From: Deltaproteobacteria bacterium
GTDB taxonomy: Bacteria > Lernaellota > Lernaellaia > JACKCT01
Direction: 5' to 3'
DNA length: 6,846 nucleotides
Assembly: GCA_020633895.1 (NCBI GenBank)
Contig: JACKCT010000046.1
Coordinates: 1-6,846 of the forward strand
The position numbers were made by a program, and so were the translations under genes. Below, in pieces: positions 6,813-6,846 of the stretch. How positions within the stretch are numbered: the stretch's first letter is position 1; every line of letters starts with the position of its first letter. The notes under the pieces were generated by a model. That model was given only the letters and a program-made list of their open reading frames with translations. It ran no database searches and had not been told where the DNA came from.

Positions 6813-6846
6813 GTCCGAATAATTCCTGACAGTGTGCCCGTGTGCC

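Overview
The window looks like chromosomal DNA of a high-GC, Gram-negative, deltaproteobacterial-type bacterium (Myxococcota, Desulfobacterota or a related lineage). The evidence is GC-rich codon use in most genes (43 of 60 bases are G or C at 1741-1800) and the gene types: a spermidine-synthase-like membrane protein, a PATAN/DUF4388 response-regulator-like protein and a SPASM-like radical SAM enzyme. No ribosomal or phylogenetic marker is present, so the placement is an inference.

Layout from left to right: (1) the 3' end of a plus-strand polytopic membrane protein (1-366); (2) a plus-strand gene for an unrecognised two-helix membrane protein (391-1449); (3) cinA on the minus strand (1467-2753), convergent with the first two; (4) a minus-strand radical SAM gene (2850-3869) joined by a 4-base GTGA overlap to (5) a membrane-anchored SGNH/GDSL hydrolase gene (3866-4954); (6) a minus-strand gene for a receiver-like + PATAN + TPR protein (5049-6710), with an AT-rich upstream region holding a possible promoter. 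Transcription of the minus strand would run regulator, SGNH hydrolase, radical SAM, CinA. Only the SGNH-radical SAM pair is clearly coupled.

The most unusual structure is an AT-rich island of roughly 1.25 kb (about 270-1518). It holds the unknown two-helix membrane protein gene, and its edges lie inside the coding ends of both flanking genes: the last ~30 codons of the membrane protein gene and the last ~17 codons of cinA also use AT-rich codons. This fits replacement or insertion by recombination at a convergent gene junction. No transposase, integrase, tRNA or terminal repeat is visible. The island protein is the best candidate here for something undescribed.

The SGNH-radical SAM pair may act on a cell-envelope polymer or its precursors. 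CinA is a housekeeping nicotinamide mononucleotide deamidase. The PATAN-TPR protein probably mediates signalling or protein-protein interaction. Nothing in the window ties these into one defined pathway.
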